Positions 1 through 10,317 of a stretch of DNA of 28,695 bases are shown here, piece after piece (position 1 is the first letter of the stretch; every line of letters starts with the position of its first letter). Source of the stretch: Methanobacterium sp. (GTDB lineage: Archaea > Methanobacteriota > Methanobacteria > Methanobacteriales > Methanobacteriaceae). The stretch lies in the NCBI GenBank assembly GCA_020854975.1, contig JAHKLQ010000190.1, forward strand, positions 1 to 28,695. Direction: 5' to 3'. A program made the position numbers and the translations under genes. The notes below the pieces were generated by a model that worked only from the letters and a program-made list of their open reading frames with translations, had not been told where the DNA came from and ran no database searches.

Positions 1-1446
1 AACCTTATCTTGACGTACAAGTTGACTGGCCAGATCCTCACTTAACCCATATTCTTCAATGATCCGACCCTTTTTTTCTTCAGGTAACTCTGGTAAATTG
101 GCTTTGACATGTTCAAGGTGTTCCTGGGATATTACTTGGACTGGTATGTCGGTTTCCACGTACATTCGACTGGCAGTTGGTAGGGGGCGGAGATATTCTG
201 TGTTAGCATCTTCCAGAGCTTTTCTGGTCTCTTCAGGCACACCTTCCATGGCAATTTTCGCCCGGTGCTGAACTTCCTCCAAGGCATTTCTGGCCTTATC
301 ACTCTCATCAGCCACCATGATGAAAGCATCTTCCTCACTAACCCCTAAAAACTCATTAACCTTTACCACTTCTTCCTGGGTTATCCCATAAGCCGGAAGT
401 TCATCAGTGTGGAAAATACCCGCCACACCCATCTTTTTAGCGTATCCTGCTAGTTCAGTTCCAAATCGACGGTTAGGTTGTAATTCTTTACCTATCAATC
501 CCCTGAACCCTATAAGTTTTATAGCTAATACTTTACCACCTTTTTTAAGGGCTTTAGATACTATTTTAGATTCAGTTTCCCTTAATAAATCACTGAGATC
601 ATAAATTTCTCCTTCAATCTCTGCTTCTCGGTTATGGAGTTCTTCACGTATTTTTAAAAGGTTTAGTTGACGTTTAACCTCATTTTCCACCAGTATGGGC
701 ATGGAATCTAGGTCTTGAACTCCTTTAATCTCAACTCGAGCACCTTCCCTGATGGAAATATTCAGATCCTGACGTATGGTACCCAAACCACGTTTAACCT
801 TGGTACTGCGCAGTACCTGGCCAATCTGGTAGGCTACTTCACGAACCTGTTCCGGGAGTTTAATGGAAGGATCCGTGGTTATCTCCAGGAGAGGTATTCC
901 CAGCCTATCCAGGCGGAATTCCATGTTTCCTTTCCTTTGACCCATACGACGTGCGGCATCTTCTTCCAGGCAAAGGTTCTCTATAACCACTCTCCCATAG
1001 GGAGTGTCCATATAACCATTGGTGGCTACCAATCCTGTTCTCTGGAATCCTCCAGTGTTACTTCCGTCGATTACCTGTTTTCGCATGGTGTGGAATTCAT
1101 CCACCACTTGCATGTTGAGTAATGATGCGATTATGAGGCCAATCTCCAGTGCTTCTGGATTTAGGGGATGAGGAGGTTCATCATCTGCCTCCACCAGACA
1201 GGTGTGCTGAGAATATGTATCATAAAGGAAAGTGAGTTTCCGACGAGATTCTTCAAAGGCAGCTCGGTCAATTTTACCCAGTTCACTTTGAGTGGGCCTT
1301 AAATATCTTAAAACTCTGTAATCAGGTTTTTTATCTGTTAATTCACATTCACAGGGACAAAAGAGTTTTTTGCTTGTGTTGAGTTGCTGGTGTATTTCAA
1401 GACCCATCATCAGGCCCAGTTTTTCGTAATCTGCTTTTTCAACCAT
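1..1446 (-). CDS. gatE: Glutamyl-tRNA(Gln) amidotransferase subunit E (3' end outside window)
   Basis: This is the archaeal transamidase subunit that binds tRNA(Gln) and, with GatD, converts Glu-tRNA(Gln) to Gln-tRNA(Gln). The reading frame is open from the start to base 1, giving 482 visible codons; the family is usually a little over 600 residues, so the C-terminal tail domain is missing here. The N-terminus reads [17 protein letters not shown], the GatB/GatE cradle signature, followed by LFCPCECEL and later [14 protein letters not shown] and [11 protein letters not shown]. An AspRS-like insertion ([12 protein letters not shown]) follows, as expected for GatE rather than GatB. An in-frame ATG at 1458 is also possible, since AGGAG lies just before it. 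I prefer 1446 because GGTGA precedes it by 5 nt and the protein then begins like its relatives. It starts 22 nt after the gatD stop, so the two form an operon. Confidence 0.95.
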   Translation of the reverse strand, partial: MVEKADYEKLGLMMGLEIHQQLNTSKKLFCPCECELTDKKPDYRVLRYLRPTQSELGKIDRAAFEESRRKLTFLYDTYSQHTCLVEADDEPPHPLNPEALEIGLIIASLLNMQVVDEFHTMRKQVIDGSNTGGFQRTGLVATNGYMDTPYGRVVIENLCLEEDAARRMGQRKGNMEFRLDRLGIPLLEITTDPSIKLPEQVREVAYQIGQVLRSTKVKRGLGTIRQDLNISIREGARVEIKGVQDLDSMPILVENEVKRQLNLLKIREELHNREAEIEGEIYDLSDLLRETESKIVSKALKKGGKVLAIKLIGFRGLIGKELQPNRRFGTELAGYAKKMGVAGIFHTDELPAYGITQEEVVKVNEFLGVSEEDAFIMVADESDKARNALEEVQHRAKIAMEGVPEETRKALEDANTEYLRPLPTASRMYVETDIPVQVISQEHLEHVKANLPELPEEKKGRIIEEYGLSEDLASQLVRQDKV

Positions 1447-1468
1447 GTATATCACCATTTATCTCCTG

Positions 1469-2794
1469 TTATATCCCGTAATCTTTTATGAAATATTTTG
1501 AGGATGATTTTTCCACCAATTCTCCCTTAAGGTTGGTTTGCATTATCCTTTTAACTTCTTCAGGGTCAGTGGTCTGTCCCAGAGTCCACACCAGTTTCAC
1601 GTAAGCTACTTCTGGTAGCATGTCACCCACAGGTATTACCCCTGATTTTAAGAGTTTGCGGCCAGTGCTGTATACATTCAGGTTGGTTCGACCATATAAA
1701 CACTGCGAAGACATTACGACTGGTATTCCCTCATCAATTGCCCTTTTTATGGGGGAAATAAGATACTCTGGACAGTGGCCCAGTCCAGTGCCCTCTATCA
1801 TCATTCCTTTATAACCTTTATCTATATGGTAATCGATTAATTCTCCTGAAATTCCAGGATAACTTTTTATGAAGGCGATTTTTGGTTCTAATAAGTCATT
1901 AACTTCTAGTTGGTCCTCATTACGTTTGGTGTACGGGTAATCTTTATCAAGGATCTTCACCTTTCCATCCTTAACCTGGGCCATGGGAAGGGTGTTAATG
2001 CTGGAGAAAGTATCTCTGCGGCTGGTATGCATCTTACGCACCTTAGTACCCCTGTGTAGATAAGTTTGACTATCATTTTCTGTGGCATGCATACACACCA
2101 TGACCTCGGCAAGGTCTGATTTAGCAGCAGCCACTGAACTCATAAGGTTGATGAAGGCATCAGATGATGGTCTGTCTGAACTCCTCTGGGCACCGGTTAA
2201 AACTATGGGGACTGGTGTTTGAAGGATGAAACTCAAAGCAGCAGAAGTGTAATGCATGGTATCGGTCCCGTGGGCCACCACCACCCCCTCAGCACCTTCA
2301 GTTATCTCATCAGCCACTGCCCTGGCAGCTTGAACCCAGTAGTCCGGTTTCATGTTCTCGCTGAGAATGTTCATTATGGCCTTCCCAGTGATGTTGGCCT
2401 CATCCAGGAGTTCGGGAGTGGCCCTCAACAGGTCATCGGCAGTGAAAGCAGGGTGGACAGCTCCGGTTTTGTAATCAATTATGGAAGCCACAGTTCCACC
2501 TGTGGATATGATGGAAATGTTCATTTTTTCCGGATCTTCTTTAAGGTCTAGTGGTGGAAGATCTATTTTGGGTTTTTCTCCCTTCTCAAGGAGCTTGGCC
2601 TCAGCTTCCACTATGTTCACTCCTATGTTGTAACCGTTGGCCAGTTTCAACACTACATGCCACTCATCAGCATCTTCTGCCCGGTCTAATAACATTCCTT
2701 GATATTCTATGTCATCTTTTTTTATTAAAATTTGATCTCCGATGGATATTCCCTGTGAATCTAAAAATTTTTTGGCTGTTTTACGATAACTCAT
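1469..2794 (-). CDS. gatD: Glutamyl-tRNA(Gln) amidotransferase subunit D (asparaginase-like)
   Basis: GatD is the glutaminase subunit of the archaeal GatDE amidotransferase; it frees ammonia from glutamine for the GatE partner. The 441-residue protein has an N-terminal beta-barrel-type domain (about 1-80) and then an L-asparaginase-like domain. Visible motifs are STGGTVAS at 97-104, with the nucleophile Thr in TGGT, and [10 protein letters not shown] at 174-183, the second catalytic Thr-Asp pair. A TTG start at 2824 would add 10 residues. ATG 2794 is chosen because GAGGAG sits about 4 nt upstream and the resulting [16 protein letters not shown] start looks native. It is the first gene of gatDE. 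An AT-rich stretch around 2862-2885 could hold its promoter, but no single TATA box stands out. Confidence 0.95.
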   Translation of the reverse strand: MSYRKTAKKFLDSQGISIGDQILIKKDDIEYQGMLLDRAEDADEWHVVLKLANGYNIGVNIVEAEAKLLEKGEKPKIDLPPLDLKEDPEKMNISIISTGGTVASIIDYKTGAVHPAFTADDLLRATPELLDEANITGKAIMNILSENMKPDYWVQAARAVADEITEGAEGVVVAHGTDTMHYTSAALSFILQTPVPIVLTGAQRSSDRPSSDAFINLMSSVAAAKSDLAEVMVCMHATENDSQTYLHRGTKVRKMHTSRRDTFSSINTLPMAQVKDGKVKILDKDYPYTKRNEDQLEVNDLLEPKIAFIKSYPGISGELIDYHIDKGYKGMMIEGTGLGHCPEYLISPIKRAIDEGIPVVMSSQCLYGRTNLNVYSTGRKLLKSGVIPVGDMLPEVAYVKLVWTLGQTTDPEEVKRIMQTNLKGELVEKSSSKYFIKDYGI

Positions 2795-3041
2795 AGCACT
2801 CCTCTTATATAGTTGATAACGCAAATTTATTGTGAGATAAACTTATGATAGGGGAATTGTGAAATTTTTAAATGATTTATTTATAGTTCTCCTACAACCC
2901 CATTCTAAGGTTGGTTCTTTATCTGTTAAAAACCTTATAAAACATGTGATGTTTAGGTAATTTCTTCACTTAAAATCTTTTTAAATCTAAAAAAAATGAA
3001 CACAACATCTTATGATAAAATGAAATATGGAAATATGATGT

Positions 3042-3116
3042 TTTAATGAATTAATGGATGTTTAATGAATTAATGGATGTTTAATGAATTAATGGATGTT
3101 TAATGAATTAATGGAT
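3042..3116. repeat. Tandem repeat, 19-bp unit, about four copies
   Basis: Unit TTTAATGAATTAATGGATG is repeated head to tail at 3042-3060, 3061-3079 and 3080-3098, with an 18-base fourth copy at 3099-3116. The three full copies are identical, which suggests recent expansion by slippage. It lies in the 394-bp gap between gatD and the DUF2769 gene, where no coding sequence is visible. No spacers separate the copies, so it is not CRISPR. Confidence 0.95.
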
Positions 3117-3188
3117 CAATAAGCAGGAATAGAATCCAACACTTAAAGAAACCCTAAATTTTAAAAAATAAGGCTGTTTGAACTTAGA

Positions 3189-3485
3189 TTAAGCACCTCT
3201 TAGTTCTTTTTCGGATCCTTTGATGCAAAAAAGATCATATTTAAGATCTAAGTCATTGAATACATCACAATCCGGACAGATACAATCATCTTCCTCTAAA
3301 TTACATTCTGATTTGCCCATGAGGCAATAAAGGCCTTCGTATTTCTCTTGAGCGCACTGATTATACATGGGACAATCCGGACAGATACAATCATCCCCTA
3401 GCTCATCTAAAAATCTTTTATTCATTTCAGATTCTGATAGGTCTTCTTTTGCAATTTCTGCCATTTTTTCCTCAAATTTGTCCAT
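3189..3485 (-). CDS. Small cysteine-rich DUF2769 protein
   Basis: A 98-residue acidic protein of unknown function. It has ten cysteines arranged as two related half-units: CICPDCPMYNQC (C33, C35, C38, C44), then C54 and C61, then CICPDCDVF (C68, C70, C73) and C87. This CxCPxC pattern matches the DUF2769 family of methanogens and suggests metal or Fe-S binding, which is inference. The N-terminal 30 residues look helical and charged. The start at 3485 has a GGGGGAT ribosome binding site about 5 nt upstream. It follows the endonuclease gene by 67 nt on the same strand and may be co-transcribed. A T6 run on the transcribed strand at 3163-3168 is a possible terminator. Confidence 0.8.
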   Translation of the reverse strand: MDKFEEKMAEIAKEDLSESEMNKRFLDELGDDCICPDCPMYNQCAQEKYEGLYCLMGKSECNLEEDDCICPDCDVFNDLDLKYDLFCIKGSEKELRGA

Positions 3486-3552
3486 ATTTATCCCCCGAAT
3501 CCATTTATTGTTTATTTTCTTTTTACCTTACAAATTCCATTATCAATCCAAA

Positions 3553-4329
3553 TCAATCCAATTTTATATTAATTCCCACTGGACAGTGGTCAGATCCCAT
3601 TACATCGGAAAGTATGTAAGATGATTGGACATTATCCATAAATTCTTCGTTAACAAAGAAGTAATCCAGTCTCCAGCCCACATTCCGTTCTCTGGCACGG
3701 GTACGGTAACTCCACCAGGTGTACTGGTCAGTTTCCTGGTTGAACTCGCGGAAAGTGTCCACATATCCATGGCTAAGGAAACGATCAATCCATTCTCTTT
3801 CAATGGGAAGGAAACCTGAAATTTTCTCGTTTTCTTTGGGTCGGGCCAGGTCTATCTCCCTATGGGCTGTGTTAACATCACCACAAACCACTATGTTCCT
3901 TCCTTCTTCTTTAAGAGCATCAGCATAGTCCAGGAATGAGTCATAGAAATCTAATTTATACTGCAACCTTTCCTGGGACATTTTACCGTTGGGAAAGTAG
4001 ATGTTAAAAAGTACAAAGTCCCCATAATCTGTTATGAGAGTGCGGCCTTCACTGTCGAATTTGGGAATTCCAAATCCCTGTCTAACTTTTTTCGGCTTTT
4101 TATTGGTGTAAGTGGCCACGCCACTGTATCCTTTGCGTTCTGCTTCAGACAGATACAAATGATAGTCATCAACACTCCTAATATCCGAGGGAAATTGTTT
4201 CCGGACAGCCTTAGTCTCTTGAATACATAAAATATCTGGTTTATCTTCTAATAACCAATCTCGGAATCCTTTACGGTGTACTGCCCTGATTCCATTGACA
4301 TTCCATGATAATATTTTAACTTTCCTCAT
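3553..4329 (-). CDS. xthA: Exonuclease III family AP endonuclease, Mth212-type (possible DNA uridine endonuclease)
   Basis: A 258-residue Mg-dependent DNA repair nuclease that cuts 5' to abasic sites. Active-site residues of the ExoIII fold are visible: N10/N12 in SWNVNG, E38 in QETK, D151 and N153 in [12 protein letters not shown], and D247-H248 in GSDHCP. The sequence follows Methanothermobacter Mth212 closely as I recall it, for example in [20 protein letters not shown], and the numbering of catalytic residues coincides. Mth212 is known also to cut directly at uracil, and its DNA-intercalating residues K125 and R209 (from memory) are both present here. Uridine endonuclease activity is therefore a plausible inference. 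ATG 4329 is preferred over 4356 because GAGGTGG precedes it closely. It lies upstream of the DUF2769 gene. Confidence 0.93.
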   Translation of the reverse strand: MRKVKILSWNVNGIRAVHRKGFRDWLLEDKPDILCIQETKAVRKQFPSDIRSVDDYHLYLSEAERKGYSGVATYTNKKPKKVRQGFGIPKFDSEGRTLITDYGDFVLFNIYFPNGKMSQERLQYKLDFYDSFLDYADALKEEGRNIVVCGDVNTAHREIDLARPKENEKISGFLPIEREWIDRFLSHGYVDTFREFNQETDQYTWWSYRTRARERNVGWRLDYFFVNEEFMDNVQSSYILSDVMGSDHCPVGINIKLD

Positions 4330-4410
4330 TTTCCACCTCAAAATAACATGGGACATAATTTTAATTAATGATTTAACCTGATTGACCTTTATTTCATGAG
4401 AACGTTATTT

Positions 4411-4420
4411 TGTATATATT
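4411..4420 (-). promoter_or_regulatory. TATA box for the endonuclease gene
   Basis: On the minus strand this reads AATATATACA inside an A-rich context, about 85 nt upstream of the ATG at 4329. Archaeal initiation about 25 nt downstream would give a 5' leader of roughly 60 nt. The assignment rests on pattern and position only. Confidence 0.45.
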
Positions 4421-4462
4421 TTTGTTCTTTTATCCAATTATAATATTAAAAAGTTATCTAAT

Positions 4463-5323
4463 TCATCTTTTTGTCTCCATAAGAGCTTTAATTTTCTGTA
4501 TATTAACTTTTCTCTGGAATAATGGTGTTTTATCCTCATAATACACATTGAGGTTCTCCTCAAAGGTTCGTTTATTGGGATTGGTGTAAAAGATTCCCAG
4601 AGGATATTCTTCTGTTTCAGTGGCCCTACGGAAGGCTAGATTCCTGTCACTGGGATCATGGTCATCTTCCAGGTAATAGGTGTGTTCCTTGAACCAGTTC
4701 CTGGTGTTTACTTTGTTGAAGGTTACACAGGGCTGGAAGATATCCACCAATGCATATCCTTTATGTTTTATGGCTGCTTTTAAGATTTCAATGGTTTGTT
4801 TACGATTTCCACTGAATGCTCTGGCTACAAATGAGGCATCAAGAGCAATGGCCACTGCCAATGGGTTGAATGGTTCTAAAAATACACCATCAACTTGTAA
4901 AGGTGTGTTGAAGTTCTTTTGACTGGTGGGGGACGCTTGTCCCTTGGTGAGGCCGTAGACCATGTTGTTATGAACCAGGTTGGTTATGTTTGGGTTACGT
5001 CTGATGGTGTGAATGAAGTGGTTGCCCCCTTCCCCATACATACAACCATCTCCACTCACATCAATAACTGTTAATTCCGGATTAACTGCTTTTATACCTG
5101 TTGCTGGAGATAAAGACCTCCCATGTAGGCCATTGAACACGTTACCTTTGATGTAGTGTGGTAATTTACCTGCCTGTCCTATTCCAGATACAAAAACCAG
5201 GTCTTGTGGTGGGATTTCCAGTTCGGCCAGGGCAGTTTTGAGACTACGTAAAATTGCTAAATTTCCACATCCGGGACACCAGGCCACATCTGCATCTGGC
5301 ATGTCAAAATCTTTGGGTTTCAT
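4463..5323 (-). CDS. korB: 2-oxoacid:ferredoxin oxidoreductase, beta subunit (two-subunit type)
   Basis: This is the TPP-binding catalytic subunit of a CoA-dependent 2-oxoacid oxidoreductase that transfers electrons to ferredoxin. The 286 residues include WCPGCGN (C16, C19), the TPP/Mg motif starting [10 protein letters not shown] at 91 and ending in NN at 119-120, and C199 in QPCVTF. The position that normally supplies the third cluster cysteine (SGIGC) reads SGIGQ with Q50. SGIGQ-type beta subunits occur in a known subgroup, so this is a class marker rather than a defect. The ATG overlaps the stop of the alpha subunit by 4 nt (ATGA), so translation is coupled. 2-Oxoglutarate is the usual substrate of this class, but the substrate cannot be read from sequence and the gene symbol is provisional. 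Confidence 0.85.
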   Translation of the reverse strand: MKPKDFDMPDADVAWCPGCGNLAILRSLKTALAELEIPPQDLVFVSGIGQAGKLPHYIKGNVFNGLHGRSLSPATGIKAVNPELTVIDVSGDGCMYGEGGNHFIHTIRRNPNITNLVHNNMVYGLTKGQASPTSQKNFNTPLQVDGVFLEPFNPLAVAIALDASFVARAFSGNRKQTIEILKAAIKHKGYALVDIFQPCVTFNKVNTRNWFKEHTYYLEDDHDPSDRNLAFRRATETEEYPLGIFYTNPNKRTFEENLNVYYEDKTPLFQRKVNIQKIKALMETKR

Positions 5324-7125
5324 GAGGACACCTCCCTAACACTTAGAGTATCATCATTCTCAAGACCCATAAATTTTTTAAGATTCTCTTCCACTTCTTC
5401 CACTGAAAATGGCATTCCATTGTACTTTAAAACTTTTTCCTGTATTTCCAAGCCAGTTTCAAGTTTTATAAGGTTGGCCAGTTGTCCTTGGGCATTGTTC
5501 TCAAATATTATAACATCCTCTGCCCTTTCCAAATACTCCACTACGGATTTATGGAATGGGTAGAGCTGTTTCATGTGAAGGAAACTTATTTTCTTTTCTT
5601 TATCACTTTCGAGGATGTTTTCTAGAGCTTCTCGGATGGGCCAGTAAGTGGAACCCCATCCCACTACCAGTTCCTGATAATCTTCTGGACCCACAAGTTC
5701 TGGGGAAATAGCATCTTTTTTAATCTGTTTAATCTTTTTCAATCTTTTATCAACCATTTTAGTCCTTATATTCAGATTTTCAGTGATGTGTCCCTCTTCA
5801 TCATGTTCATCTGAGTCTACAACCACCAACCCATCACCATATCCTGGTATTCCCCGTGGAGTGATCCCATCATGGGTGATGAGATATCTCTGGTATTCAG
5901 GAGTGGTTTTCACCAGATAATCTTCATTTTTAACATCTTCCAGTGGGAGAGAAGGAAGGTTGTAGTAACAATCAACGAAGTACTGGTCTGATAAAACGAA
6001 AACCGGGATCTGATATTTTTCAGCCAGGTTAAATGCTTTTTGAGTTAATATAAATGCATCTTCCAGTTTTCCAGGTGCGAATATGATTCTGGGAAATTCA
6101 CCCGGCCCGGAGTAGAGTGCCAGGTTCAGATCTTCCTGACTGGTGCGAGTGGGAAGTCCCACTGCTGGACCAGGCCTCTGGGCTATGTATATAACCAGGG
6201 GTGTTTCTATCATTCCCGCCAGACCTACAGCCTCCTCCATTAGGGCGAATCCACTGCCTGATGTGGCTACAATGCTACGTGCCCCTGCATAAGATGCCCC
6301 TAGGGCTATGTTAATGGCTGCTATTTCATCTTCTGCTTGCTCGTATACCAGTTCAAATTCATGGGCATTACCAGCCAGAAATCTCTGGAGTGGAGTGGAA
6401 GGAGTCATAGGATATGAAGACATGAATTTACAGTTTCCAGCAAGACAGCCAAATCCTATAGCGTCAGTTCCATTGATTAAAAGTTCATCACGAACTTTTG
6501 ACTGGCCAGAGAGTGAAATTTGAATTAACTCTGATTTAGATTCCATCAATTCATGACCTATCCTGTAACCTGCTTCCCCAGCCTTTAAATCGTTTTCTAA
6601 TATTTGGGAGCCTTTCCGTGTGAACATGTCACTGATGAGCCCGTCGAATATCTCTTTGGGGATGTTCAGGATGCGGGAGATGAATCCTGCTGCTATTACA
6701 TTGGTAAATATGAGTCCTCCAATATCCTGAGCAGTTTCCATAAGGGGGATCTCTATAAAATTATCTGTATTCTGAGTAATTTTCCCCAGAAGACCCTCTT
6801 CTTTCACCGTTTTAAGATGCTCTGGATCACCTATTATTAGAGTATCATCCGATATCCTGTCTTTAAGATGTTTTATGGCTCCAGAGCTCAGTGCTAGGAG
6901 AATATCAATCCGATTAACATAAGAAGCAACTCGGTGGGATGATACTCGTATTTCTGTAGAGTTCTGCCCTCCTCTGACCCTTGACATGTATTCTTTGGTG
7001 GAGAAAATATGGTAACCACTCTGTTTAATAGCCTGAGCCAGTATTGCTTCCACAGTTTGGATTCCCTGTCCTGCTTCTCCACACAAAACCAGGGAAATAT
7101 CTTCTTTTTCTGATAAAAAACCCAT
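5320..7125 (-). CDS. korA: 2-oxoacid:ferredoxin oxidoreductase, fused gamma-alpha subunit
   Basis: A 601-residue fusion. Residues 1 to about 190 are the gamma (CoA-side) domain, with GEAGQGI at 16-22 and RVRGGQ at 49-54. From about 215 on comes the alpha (pyrimidine-binding) domain with [31 protein letters not shown], a [12 protein letters not shown] stretch and [14 protein letters not shown]. This gamma-alpha plus separate beta arrangement defines two-subunit oxidoreductases. No ferredoxin-like subunit lies beside it, so electrons must pass to a separate ferredoxin. The start has a GGGGGTGA ribosome binding site about 5 nt upstream. It is the first gene of a bicistron with the beta subunit. 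Methanogens use such enzymes in the reductive direction to make 2-oxoacids for biosynthesis, and that is the likely role here. Confidence 0.87.
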   Translation of the reverse strand: MGFLSEKEDISLVLCGEAGQGIQTVEAILAQAIKQSGYHIFSTKEYMSRVRGGQNSTEIRVSSHRVASYVNRIDILLALSSGAIKHLKDRISDDTLIIGDPEHLKTVKEEGLLGKITQNTDNFIEIPLMETAQDIGGLIFTNVIAAGFISRILNIPKEIFDGLISDMFTRKGSQILENDLKAGEAGYRIGHELMESKSELIQISLSGQSKVRDELLINGTDAIGFGCLAGNCKFMSSYPMTPSTPLQRFLAGNAHEFELVYEQAEDEIAAINIALGASYAGARSIVATSGSGFALMEEAVGLAGMIETPLVIYIAQRPGPAVGLPTRTSQEDLNLALYSGPGEFPRIIFAPGKLEDAFILTQKAFNLAEKYQIPVFVLSDQYFVDCYYNLPSLPLEDVKNEDYLVKTTPEYQRYLITHDGITPRGIPGYGDGLVVVDSDEHDEEGHITENLNIRTKMVDKRLKKIKQIKKDAISPELVGPEDYQELVVGWGSTYWPIREALENILESDKEKKISFLHMKQLYPFHKSVVEYLERAEDVIIFENNAQGQLANLIKLETGLEIQEKVLKYNGMPFSVEEVEENLKKFMGLENDDTLSVREVSS

Positions 7126-7183
7126 TAATTCACCCCCATATTTAATAGTTAATTAAATAACCCCCATTTGAACCCCTAAACCA

Positions 7184-7204
7184 ATATATGTTATATAATA
7201 ATTT
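7184..7204 (-). promoter_or_regulatory. TATA box region of the korAB operon
   Basis: Minus-strand ATTATATAACATATATT lies about 65-80 nt upstream of the start at 7125. In the leader, an imperfect AT palindrome (arms ATTTAAT and ATTAAAT, 7140-7158) sits between two copies of ATGGGGGT on the minus strand, one of which is the ribosome binding site. A role for the palindrome is not shown. Confidence 0.45.
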
Positions 7205-7307
7205 GATTTTCGTTTTACTTAAAATTTGAGTTATTGAACTATAAGTTGATTATCAATGCTTCTTAATTGATAGTGGAAAAACTAAACAATGCAAAAATAG
7301 AAGAAAT

Positions 7308-7315
7308 AAAAAAAA
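7308..7315 (-). terminator. T-tract terminator after vorA
   Basis: Minus-strand T8 lies about 5 nt past the vorA stop, followed by further T-rich DNA to about 7290. Archaeal RNA polymerase terminates at such U-tracts without a hairpin. It separates vorA from the korAB promoter. Confidence 0.5.
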
Positions 7316-7319
7316 TGTT

Positions 7320-8801
7320 TTATTGTGTTTTAAGGTTTTCCCGAGCCCATTGTGCCCCTGCTTCCAGTATCTTCAGGTTAGCAGGTACCAGTTTGGGTTT
7401 TCTGCGGAAGGTATGTTCAACTGCTTCCTCAAAAACATGTTTAGGAAGATCTGTTAATCCCAGTTCCATTATTACTCCCAGCATGGCTGTGTTGGCTGCT
7501 CTTTTAACACCATGTTCCTTGGCAATTTTGCGTGCAGGTATGGCCAGGGTCCTGAGACCTTCAGGAGATTCGAACTCACCTATACTGCTTTCATAGATGA
7601 TAATTCCACCTTTCCTAACTTTGGAGGCGAATTTTTTCAGTGAAGGTTGGTTCATTGCCACCAAACCATCGGAGGTTTCCAGTACAGGAGATCCTATAAT
7701 TTCCCCAGAAATGACCACAGTGCAGTCTGATGTTCCGCCTCTTTGTTCTGGCCCGTAGGATGGATACCAAGATACATGTCGCTGGTCATTACAGGCTGCC
7801 TGTGCCAGTGTGAGGCCCATGCTTAAAACTCCCTGACCTCCGAATCCTGCAATGCGTACCACCTTCCTTTGGAAGGAGGGATCATCCTTTGCTTCCCAGG
7901 AATTGCCTTCCTGAACTTCAAAGATTTCATTTAATGATTCCTGTGAAAAATCACTACTTGCCCTGCAAAGGGGTTCAGTTTCTTTTCTCCTGTCACGGAA
8001 ATTCTTTAAAGGGAATTCTTTAGTCATTTCATTGTTAACGAAGTCTTGAGATCCCTGAGCATCCATTCTAAGGTTGGTGGGGCAGGGAGAAAGTACTTCA
8101 ACAAATGCATAACCTTTACCATCCTTCTGAACTTCAAGAGCTTTTCGAACTGCTATTTTAGCTTTGCGGATGTGTTTCGGGTCTGAAACAGAGACTCGTT
8201 CAATGAATATGGGTGCGTCCAGGTTGTCCAGTAATTCAGACATGTGCAAAGGATAACCCATATAACGGGGGTCTCTACCTGTTGGACATGTCACTGTGAC
8301 TTCTCCCACCAGGGTAGTGGGTGCCATCTGCCCTCCAGTCATTCCATAAACCGTGTTGTTCACAAAGAAAACTGCCATTTTTTCTCCACGGTTAGCTGCC
8401 TGAATAGTTTCATTTAGTCCTATGGATGCCAGGTCTCCATCTCCCTGGTAGAGCATGACCACTGCATCTTCTTCTGCCCGTGATAGTCCGGTTCCCACTG
8501 CTGGTGCACGGCCATGTGCTACCTGTACATGTCCACAGTCAAAATAATAGTAGGCAAAGACTGCACATCCCACTGGGCTGGTCATGACTGCACGGTCCTG
8601 TATTCCCAGATCATCAATGGCTTCACCTATGAGTTTGTGCAGTATTCCATGACCACATCCTGGACAATAATGGGTGGCAGTGGGTGCGCTTCCGCCTTTA
8701 CGATGATACCTATCCAACATGGATTCAGGTTTTTTGATGATTTTTTCATCCAGGGTGATCTCCTCCCTCTGTTTATCATCCATGGTGTTTTCTTTAGTCA
8801 T
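7320..8801 (-). CDS. vorA: Ketoisovalerate:ferredoxin oxidoreductase subunit VorA (fused beta-gamma)
   Basis: The 493-residue protein joins a TPP-binding beta domain to a gamma domain, as in the Methanothermobacter VorA subunit. The beta part holds CPGCG (C46, C49), PVGC (C79) and SPC (C240), the four expected cluster cysteines, plus the TPP motif [12 protein letters not shown] from 120 to NN at 148-149. The gamma part starts near 311 with AGFGGQG at 318-324 and SYGPEQRGG. The enzyme interconverts branched-chain 2-oxoacids and CoA with branched-chain acyl-CoA and CO2, using ferredoxin. The start overlaps the vorB stop (TGATG), with GGTGA 5 nt upstream. It is the last gene of vorC-vorB-vorA. 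Confidence 0.93.
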   Translation of the reverse strand: MTKENTMDDKQREEITLDEKIIKKPESMLDRYHRKGGSAPTATHYCPGCGHGILHKLIGEAIDDLGIQDRAVMTSPVGCAVFAYYYFDCGHVQVAHGRAPAVGTGLSRAEEDAVVMLYQGDGDLASIGLNETIQAANRGEKMAVFFVNNTVYGMTGGQMAPTTLVGEVTVTCPTGRDPRYMGYPLHMSELLDNLDAPIFIERVSVSDPKHIRKAKIAVRKALEVQKDGKGYAFVEVLSPCPTNLRMDAQGSQDFVNNEMTKEFPLKNFRDRRKETEPLCRASSDFSQESLNEIFEVQEGNSWEAKDDPSFQRKVVRIAGFGGQGVLSMGLTLAQAACNDQRHVSWYPSYGPEQRGGTSDCTVVISGEIIGSPVLETSDGLVAMNQPSLKKFASKVRKGGIIIYESSIGEFESPEGLRTLAIPARKIAKEHGVKRAANTAMLGVIMELGLTDLPKHVFEEAVEHTFRRKPKLVPANLKILEAGAQWARENLKTQ

Positions 8802-9859
8802 CAGTTATCACCTGCCATTTCATGGATCTTGTCTGTGATGCTTTTTTGGTCAATGAGGTTTCCCCCCATACGGTTTACCAGTTCTACCGGGCGTTGACAG
8901 CGAATTGCTAGGGTTATATCTTCTTTCATCTGCCCATTGCTCATTTCTACTGATAGAAACTGGCAATTTCTACTGGTGGCAATTTCCCGGAGTTTTTCTT
9001 CTGGGAAGGGGAATAATGTTTTGGGACGGAATAGTCCTGCTTTTATTCCTTCCAGTCGGGCCTGGTCCACTGCTGAACGGGCCACACGGCTGCTTATTCC
9101 ATAGGCCACTAGGATGATCTCTGCATCTTCCATCTGGTATTCCTCGTAATCCACCTCATTTTCTCTGATTTCCTGGTACTTATCCTGGATACGATAGTTA
9201 AAATCTTCTAACTGGTTAAAATCAAGGAATATGCTGGTTACCAGGTTTTTACGGGTTTCACGGTTACCTCGAACTGCCCATGATTCATCATAAACTGGTT
9301 TTAGAGTTTCTTGTGGGAACTGAAGTCGTTCTACCATTTGACCCAGCACTCCATCAGCCAGAACCACTGCGGGGTTACGGTATTTTTCTGCCAGTTGGAA
9401 GGCTTTTATGGTAAAATCACACATTTCCTGTACGGAGTTAGGAGCCAGGACAATGTTATAATAATTCCCATGACCTCCTCCTTTCACCACTTGATTGTAA
9501 TCTCCCTGTTCTGGTCCTATGTTTCCCAGACCTGGCCCTGCCCTCATAATATCCACAATGACACAGGGAAGCTCTGCTCCTGCCAGGAAAGAGAAACCTT
9601 CTTGCATAAGGCTGATTCCAGGTCCTGAAGAAGCTGTCATGACTCTATGGCCAGCTGCAGCTGCCCCATAAACCATGTTTATGGAGGATTCCTCTGATTC
9701 GGCCTGTACGAATTTCCGGCCAACTTTAGGGAAGTATAGTGAGGCTTCATGCAGGATTTCAGAGGCAGGTGTGATGGGATAACCAAAGAAACAATCACAA
9801 CCAGCATACATCGCTCCGATGATAACCGCAGTGTTTCCTTTGATTAGCTGGATAGTCAT
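8801..9859 (-). CDS. vorB: Ketoisovalerate:ferredoxin oxidoreductase subunit VorB (alpha)
   Basis: The 352-residue alpha subunit completes the TPP site. Visible features are [11 protein letters not shown] (YPITP at 27-31, which contacts the cofactor in this family), [20 protein letters not shown], the [12 protein letters not shown] stretch and the [19 protein letters not shown] loop. The C-terminal third is the usual transketolase-like and linker region. The ATG overlaps the vorC stop by 4 nt and the stop overlaps the vorA start, so all three subunits are translationally coupled. Length and order match the characterised Methanothermobacter enzyme, which prefers 2-oxoisovalerate. The preference is inferred from that relationship. 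Confidence 0.93.
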   Translation of the reverse strand: MTIQLIKGNTAVIIGAMYAGCDCFFGYPITPASEILHEASLYFPKVGRKFVQAESEESSINMVYGAAAAGHRVMTASSGPGISLMQEGFSFLAGAELPCVIVDIMRAGPGLGNIGPEQGDYNQVVKGGGHGNYYNIVLAPNSVQEMCDFTIKAFQLAEKYRNPAVVLADGVLGQMVERLQFPQETLKPVYDESWAVRGNRETRKNLVTSIFLDFNQLEDFNYRIQDKYQEIRENEVDYEEYQMEDAEIILVAYGISSRVARSAVDQARLEGIKAGLFRPKTLFPFPEEKLREIATSRNCQFLSVEMSNGQMKEDITLAIRCQRPVELVNRMGGNLIDQKSITDKIHEMAGDN

Positions 9860-10146
9860 TTATCTTCCCCCTTATCCCTTTTTTCATCATTTAATTCGTT
9901 ATGATGCTTGTTTCGAGATTTTCGTGGTATGTGAACTTCTACAGCCAGGGGTTCAGGACAGGTATAATAACAGTCCCCACAACCGGTACATCCTTTCCCT
10001 GTATAAACTACGTAATGGTAACCACGTTCATTAATATCTTCACTCATTTTGAGCACACCTTCACGACAGGCGATTATGCAACGCTCACAGGCCTTACATT
10101 CCAGTTCATTGAAAACGGGGTATGGCTCTTCTTTATGATTGGTCAT
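9856..10146 (-). CDS. vorC: Ketoisovalerate:ferredoxin oxidoreductase subunit VorC (2x[4Fe-4S] ferredoxin)
   Basis: A 96-residue polyferredoxin-type delta subunit that carries electrons between the VorA cluster and external ferredoxin. Both CxxCxxCxxxC motifs are intact: C17, C20, C23, C27 and C53, C56, C59, C63, the second followed by proline. A charged, His/Lys/Asp-rich tail of about 20 residues follows IPRKSRN. The start at 10146 has GAGG about 12 nt upstream, a rather long spacing. It is the first gene of the vor operon, behind its own TATA box, and 171 nt downstream of the acyl-CoA synthetase gene. Confidence 0.92.
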   Translation of the reverse strand: MTNHKEEPYPVFNELECKACERCIIACREGVLKMSEDINERGYHYVVYTGKGCTGCGDCYYTCPEPLAVEVHIPRKSRNKHHNELNDEKRDKGEDK

Positions 10147-10224
10147 AATTCATATCATCCTCTTACTCTTCAATTATCATCTTTTTTAATATAATAGTAA
10201 TACACTTAAAAATCATAGCATTAT

Positions 10225-10243
10225 TATAAATATATAAAAATGC
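10225..10243 (-). promoter_or_regulatory. TATA box of the vorCBA operon
   Basis: The minus strand reads GCATTTTTATATATTTATA, a strong archaeal TATA element. Initiation about 25 nt downstream gives a leader of roughly 60 nt before vorC. It shows that vorCBA can be transcribed independently of the acyl-CoA synthetase gene upstream. Confidence 0.6.
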
Positions 10244-10317
10244 GTTTGTTTTATCTGTATAGGAAGGATGGATGTAAAAATCCAAATTTTAGACTGTTTC
10301 TAGAGTCATATCTGGTT

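Noticed and set aside
715..1122. 135-codon plus-strand ORF
   Set aside because: It is antisense to gatE, whose frame is continuous and matches the family throughout.
3042..3116. CRISPR-like repeat array
   Set aside because: The 19-bp units are directly abutting with no spacers, and no cas genes are present.
7132..7167. Duplicated ATGGGGGT elements in the korAB leader as an operator
   Set aside because: One copy is simply the ribosome binding site, and a second G-run in a leader is weak evidence for regulation.
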